A stretch of DNA of 36,448 nucleotides, taken from Faecalibacterium sp. An122 (GTDB lineage: Bacteria; Bacillota; Clostridia; Oscillospirales; Ruminococcaceae). Position 1 is the stretch's first letter, and each line of letters opens with the position of its first letter. The notes under the pieces were generated by a model. The model worked only from the letters and a program-made list of their open reading frames with translations. It did not search any database and was not told where the DNA came from. The DNA is taken from contig NZ_NFLL01000026.1 of assembly GCF_002160895.1 (NCBI RefSeq), positions 1-36,448 on the forward strand, in the 5' to 3' direction. The translations under genes and the position numbers were made by a program. Positions 34,293-36,448 of the stretch are shown here, one piece after another.

Positions 34293-34393
34293 GCTGGTTC
34301 TTTTTCCTCTTTGTCCGCTCCGCTGGGGCCAGAGGGCCAGGGAGGGGGTTTCGACTCCCCCTCCCTAGGCCCTCTGGACTCCCTACCCTCCCT
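34293..34393. repeat. Intergenic palindromic repeat, copy B
   Basis: CCAGAGGGCC-A-GGGAGGGGG (34329-34348) pairs with CCCCCTCCC-T-(A)-GGCCCTCTGG (34357-34377) around TTTCGACT: 20 pairs with one bulged base. The core is almost identical to copy A at 21160-21189, and the sequence to the left (CCGCTCCGCTGGG) is related too. No gene is present in this 536-bp gap. Confidence 0.8.
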
Positions 34394-34586
34394 AACGACC
34401 AGGGTCTGAACCCTGGACCCAGACAGGGAAGTCGCGCCGTTCAAAAGCCTAAAAAACACTGTCATGCCTGGCTCGTTTAAACTTTCAGGGCCTCAAACGG
34501 CGGCACGGGTGTTTTTCTTAACGGCTTTTGCCCGCCGCTCCGATTTAAATTGGGCCTGTTGGAGCGGGCACCCCCATTTTTAATCC

Positions 34587-34619
34587 GTCCGGCCGAAGGA
34601 CATGTGCCTGAGGCCGGAC
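34587..34619. repeat. Perfect 8-bp hairpin
   Basis: GTCCGGCC (34587-34594) and GGCCGGAC (34612-34619) are perfect complements, with AGG and CCT also paired inside the loop. It is the first of three consecutive dyads before oadA. Confidence 0.65.
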
Positions 34620-34629
34620 ACCGACAGGG

Positions 34630-34689
34630 AAATTTTCCGGCGGGAGTGTGCGAGGCCATAGGCCGAGTGCGCGGTTCGCCGGGAAATTT
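34630..34689. repeat. 13-bp dyad with GGCCATAGGCCGAG loop
   Basis: AAATTTTCCGGCG (34630-34642) pairs with CGCCGGGAAATTT (34677-34689) with one wobble. The loop contains GAGGCCATAGGCCGAG, related to the loops at 22305-22317 and 21235-21250. GGGAAATTTT also occurs as a direct repeat at 34628 and 34681. Confidence 0.65.
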
Positions 34690-34705
34690 TGTCCCCAGGG
34701 GGATA

Positions 34706-34760
34706 CTAGGGGGAAGGAATTTCTGTCGCGCGTATGCGCGCAGAAATGGGTTCCCCCTAG
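34706..34760 (-). terminator. 22-bp palindrome just after oadA (probable terminator or RNA-protecting hairpin)
   Basis: Arms CTAGGGGGAA / TTCCCCCTAG (10 bp), ATTTCTG / CAGAAAT (7 bp) and CGCGC / GCGCG (5 bp) are stacked with one 3x3 internal loop, one bulged T and a 4-base tip. On the minus strand it begins 6 bases after the oadA stop. No T tract follows (TATCCCCCTGG), so it is not a textbook terminator. Confidence 0.7.
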
Positions 34761-34766
34761 ATTGGT

Positions 34767-36170
34767 TTAGACCGGGTGCGACTTATTGACGTAGTCAGCG
34801 TGATCGGCGTCCACGCCCTGCAGTTTGGCGTTGCGCTTGTCGAAGAACTTGGGCGCAACCTGCGGGAACATGGCGTAGGTCAGGGCGTCCTCCTCCTGGA
34901 TGGACCACTTGGCGGCCTCGGCCTTCAGCTTGTCCATTTCGGGCTCCAGGGTATCGGCAAAACGGCAGGTGATGGGCTGCTCGTCGCCCAGGATCTTCTT
35001 GGTGAACTCGGCCGAAATGGGAGCCGGGGTCTTGCCGTAGTCGCCATGGACCAGGCCCTTGAACTCCTTGGTCACCATCTTGTACCGCTCGCCCAGAATC
35101 ACGTTGAACACCGCCTGGGTGCCCACGATCTGGCTGGTGGGGGTGACCAGCGGCGGATAGCCGGCGTCCTCGCGGACGCGGGGAATCTCGGCCAGCACTT
35201 CGTCCAGCTTGTCCTCTTTGCCGGCGTCCTTCAGCTGCTTGAGCATGTTGGAGAACATGCCGCCCGGCACCTGGTACAGCAGGGTGTTGGCGTCCACGCC
35301 CAGGCTCTTGGGGCTGATTTGGCCGTTGGCAATGTACTTTTCACGCAGCTTGGCGAAATAATCGCGGACTACGTTCAGCTGGTTCAGGTCCAGGCCGGTG
35401 TCGTAGTCGGTGCCCTTCAGGGCGGCCACCAGGCTCTCGGTGGGCATATGGCTGGTGCCCAGGGCCAGGGGGCTCATGGCGGTATCCACAATGTCGGCGC
35501 CTGCCTCAATGCCCTTCAGGATGGACATGGAGGCCAGGCCGGCGGTGTAGTGGCTGTGGATATCCACGGGGATCTTGACGGTGGCCTTCAGCTCTTTCAC
35601 CAGCTCGGCGCAGGTGAAGGGGGTCAGCAGGCCGGCCATATCCTTGATGCAGATGGAGTCTGCGCCCATCTCCTCCAGGGTCTTGGCGTACTTGGCAAAG
35701 GCCTCGTTGGTGTGGACCGGGCTCAGGGTGTAGCTGATGCAGCCCTGGACGTGGGCGCCCTCCTTGTTGGCGGCCTTGATGGCGGTCTGGAGGTTGCGGG
35801 GATCGTTCAGAGCGTCAAAGATGCGGATGACGTCGATGCCGTTGGCCACCGACTTCTGGACAAAGTACTCCACCGCGTCGTCGGCGTAAGGGCGATAGCC
35901 CAGCATGTTCTGGCCGCGGAACAGCATCTGCAGCTTCTGATGGGGCAGCTCTTTGCGGAGAATCCGCAGCCGCTCCCAGGGGTCCTCATCCAGGAACCGG
36001 ATGCAGCTGTCAAAGGTTGCGCCGCCCCAGCACTCCACCGAGAAATAGTTGATCTTGTCCATTTCCGGCAGGATGGGACGCATCTCGTCCATGGTCATCC
36101 GGGTGGCCAGCAGGGACTGGTGTGCGTCGCGCAGGACCACCTCGGTGATTTTGATCGGCTTTTTCGCCAT
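34767..36170 (-). CDS. oadA: Oxaloacetate decarboxylase alpha-type carboxyltransferase subunit
   Basis: A 467-residue protein. The ATG at 36170 has GGGGAGGG 9 bases upstream; an in-frame GTG at 36179 is less well placed. The TIM barrel has LRDAHQS (13-19), MLFRGQNMLGYR, the lysine expected to be carbamylated, Lys176 in CIKDMAG, and metal-binding His205-x-His207 in IHSHYTAG. The usual fused biotin domain is missing and is supplied by the next upstream gene. Such subunits act in sodium-pumping oxaloacetate decarboxylases or as 5S of transcarboxylase. Which of these applies cannot be settled here because partner genes lie outside the window. Confidence 0.9.
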   Translation of the reverse strand: MAKKPIKITEVVLRDAHQSLLATRMTMDEMRPILPEMDKINYFSVECWGGATFDSCIRFLDEDPWERLRILRKELPHQKLQMLFRGQNMLGYRPYADDAVEYFVQKSVANGIDVIRIFDALNDPRNLQTAIKAANKEGAHVQGCISYTLSPVHTNEAFAKYAKTLEEMGADSICIKDMAGLLTPFTCAELVKELKATVKIPVDIHSHYTAGLASMSILKGIEAGADIVDTAMSPLALGTSHMPTESLVAALKGTDYDTGLDLNQLNVVRDYFAKLREKYIANGQISPKSLGVDANTLLYQVPGGMFSNMLKQLKDAGKEDKLDEVLAEIPRVREDAGYPPLVTPTSQIVGTQAVFNVILGERYKMVTKEFKGLVHGDYGKTPAPISAEFTKKILGDEQPITCRFADTLEPEMDKLKAEAAKWSIQEEDALTYAMFPQVAPKFFDKRNAKLQGVDADHADYVNKSHPV

Positions 36171-36189
36171 AATGTCCACCCTCCCCTAA

Positions 36190-36448
36190 TCAGTTCAGCG
36201 TGACCAGCATATCGCCGGAGTTGACCACGTCGCCGCGCTTGACGTCCACGGTGGCGACGGTGCCGTCCTGGGGCGCCACGATCTCGTTCTCCATCTTCAT
36301 GGCTTCCAGCACCACCAGGGTGTCGCCGGCCTTGACCGAATCACCCGGCTTGACGCGGGTATCCAGGATGTTGCCGGGCATGGGAGCCTTGACGGCCACA
36401 GCACCGGCGGGGCCGGCGGGTGCGGCAGGAGCAGCGGGGGCGGGAGCC
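36190..36448 (-). CDS. Biotin carrier subunit, C-terminal part (cut by the right edge)
   Basis: The frame is open to the window edge. It has an Ala/Pro-rich linker (APAPAAPAAPAGPAG) and then a biotinyl domain: MPGNILDTRVKPGDSVKAGD, EAMKMENEI with the biotin-accepting lysine, and a closing VNSGDMLVTLN before the stop at 36190. It carries the carboxyl group between the carboxyltransferase and the membrane decarboxylase or another partner. An internal ATG near 36399 is not the start. The 19-bp gap to oadA shows they form one operon. Confidence 0.93.
   Translation of the reverse strand, partial: APAPAAPAAPAGPAGAVAVKAPMPGNILDTRVKPGDSVKAGDTLVVLEAMKMENEIVAPQDGTVATVDVKRGDVVNSGDMLVTLN

Noticed and set aside
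34231-34766. Small genes in the gap before oadA
   Set aside because: The frames follow the palindromes and are Pro/Arg/Gly-rich without start signals.

Overview
Organism: a high-GC, Gram-positive gut anaerobe of the Oscillospiraceae (Ruminococcaceae), probably near Gemmiger/Subdoligranulum/Faecalibacterium. This is inferred from the Bacillus-like yicC-remA-gmk-priA-def-fmt-rsmB-rlmN-prpC-prkC-rsgA-thiN-spoVM gene order, sporulation genes (spoIVA, spoVM, a DUF3794/LysM protein), a biotin-dependent carboxyltransferase and a uronate-type TRAP/GH105 locus. No rRNA or tRNA gene was seen. Layout: (1) 1-5996, minus strand: a sugar-acid utilisation operon reading dctP-dctQ-dctM-araC-GH105-epimerase-SDR (the SDR runs off the left edge). 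The TRAP transporter probably imports an unsaturated uronate-containing sugar that GH105, the epimerase and the SDR oxidoreductase process, under an AraC-type regulator. (2) 6415-15946, plus strand: a complete type I-C CRISPR-Cas system. cas3 has its own terminator. A near-consensus promoter (TTGACA-N17-TAGAAT) then drives cas5c-cas8c(-internal cas11c)-cas7c-cas4-cas1-cas2. A leader and an array of 24 repeats of 33 bp with 23 spacers follow. (3) 15947-17990: lower-GC debris: an IS256-type transposase remnant with deletions and frameshifts directly beyond the old end of the array, and an XRE/HigA-like regulator broken by a short frameshift. (4) 17998-21555, minus strand: sporulation genes: spoIVA, a SPOCS(DUF3794)-LysM coat protein, a mosaic of palindromic repeats, and a 29-codon gene recognisable as spoVM, whose product in B. 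subtilis anchors SpoIVA on the forespore. (5) 21629-33803, minus strand: the housekeeping operon for translation start and RNA modification (def, fmt, rsmB, rlmN, rsgA), replication restart (priA), nucleotide and thiamine metabolism (gmk, thiN) and the PrkC/PrpC Ser/Thr kinase-phosphatase pair. rpoZ, coaBC and rpe, which lie inside this operon in B. subtilis, are missing here. (6) 34012-36448, minus strand: a small conserved CxxC protein, a second block of strong palindromes, then an OadA-type carboxyltransferase subunit and a biotin-carrier subunit cut by the right edge. Most noteworthy: the unlisted spoVM gene beside the spoIVA locus, the internal ribosome-binding site producing Cas11c within cas8c, and families of long intergenic hairpins shared between distant gaps.
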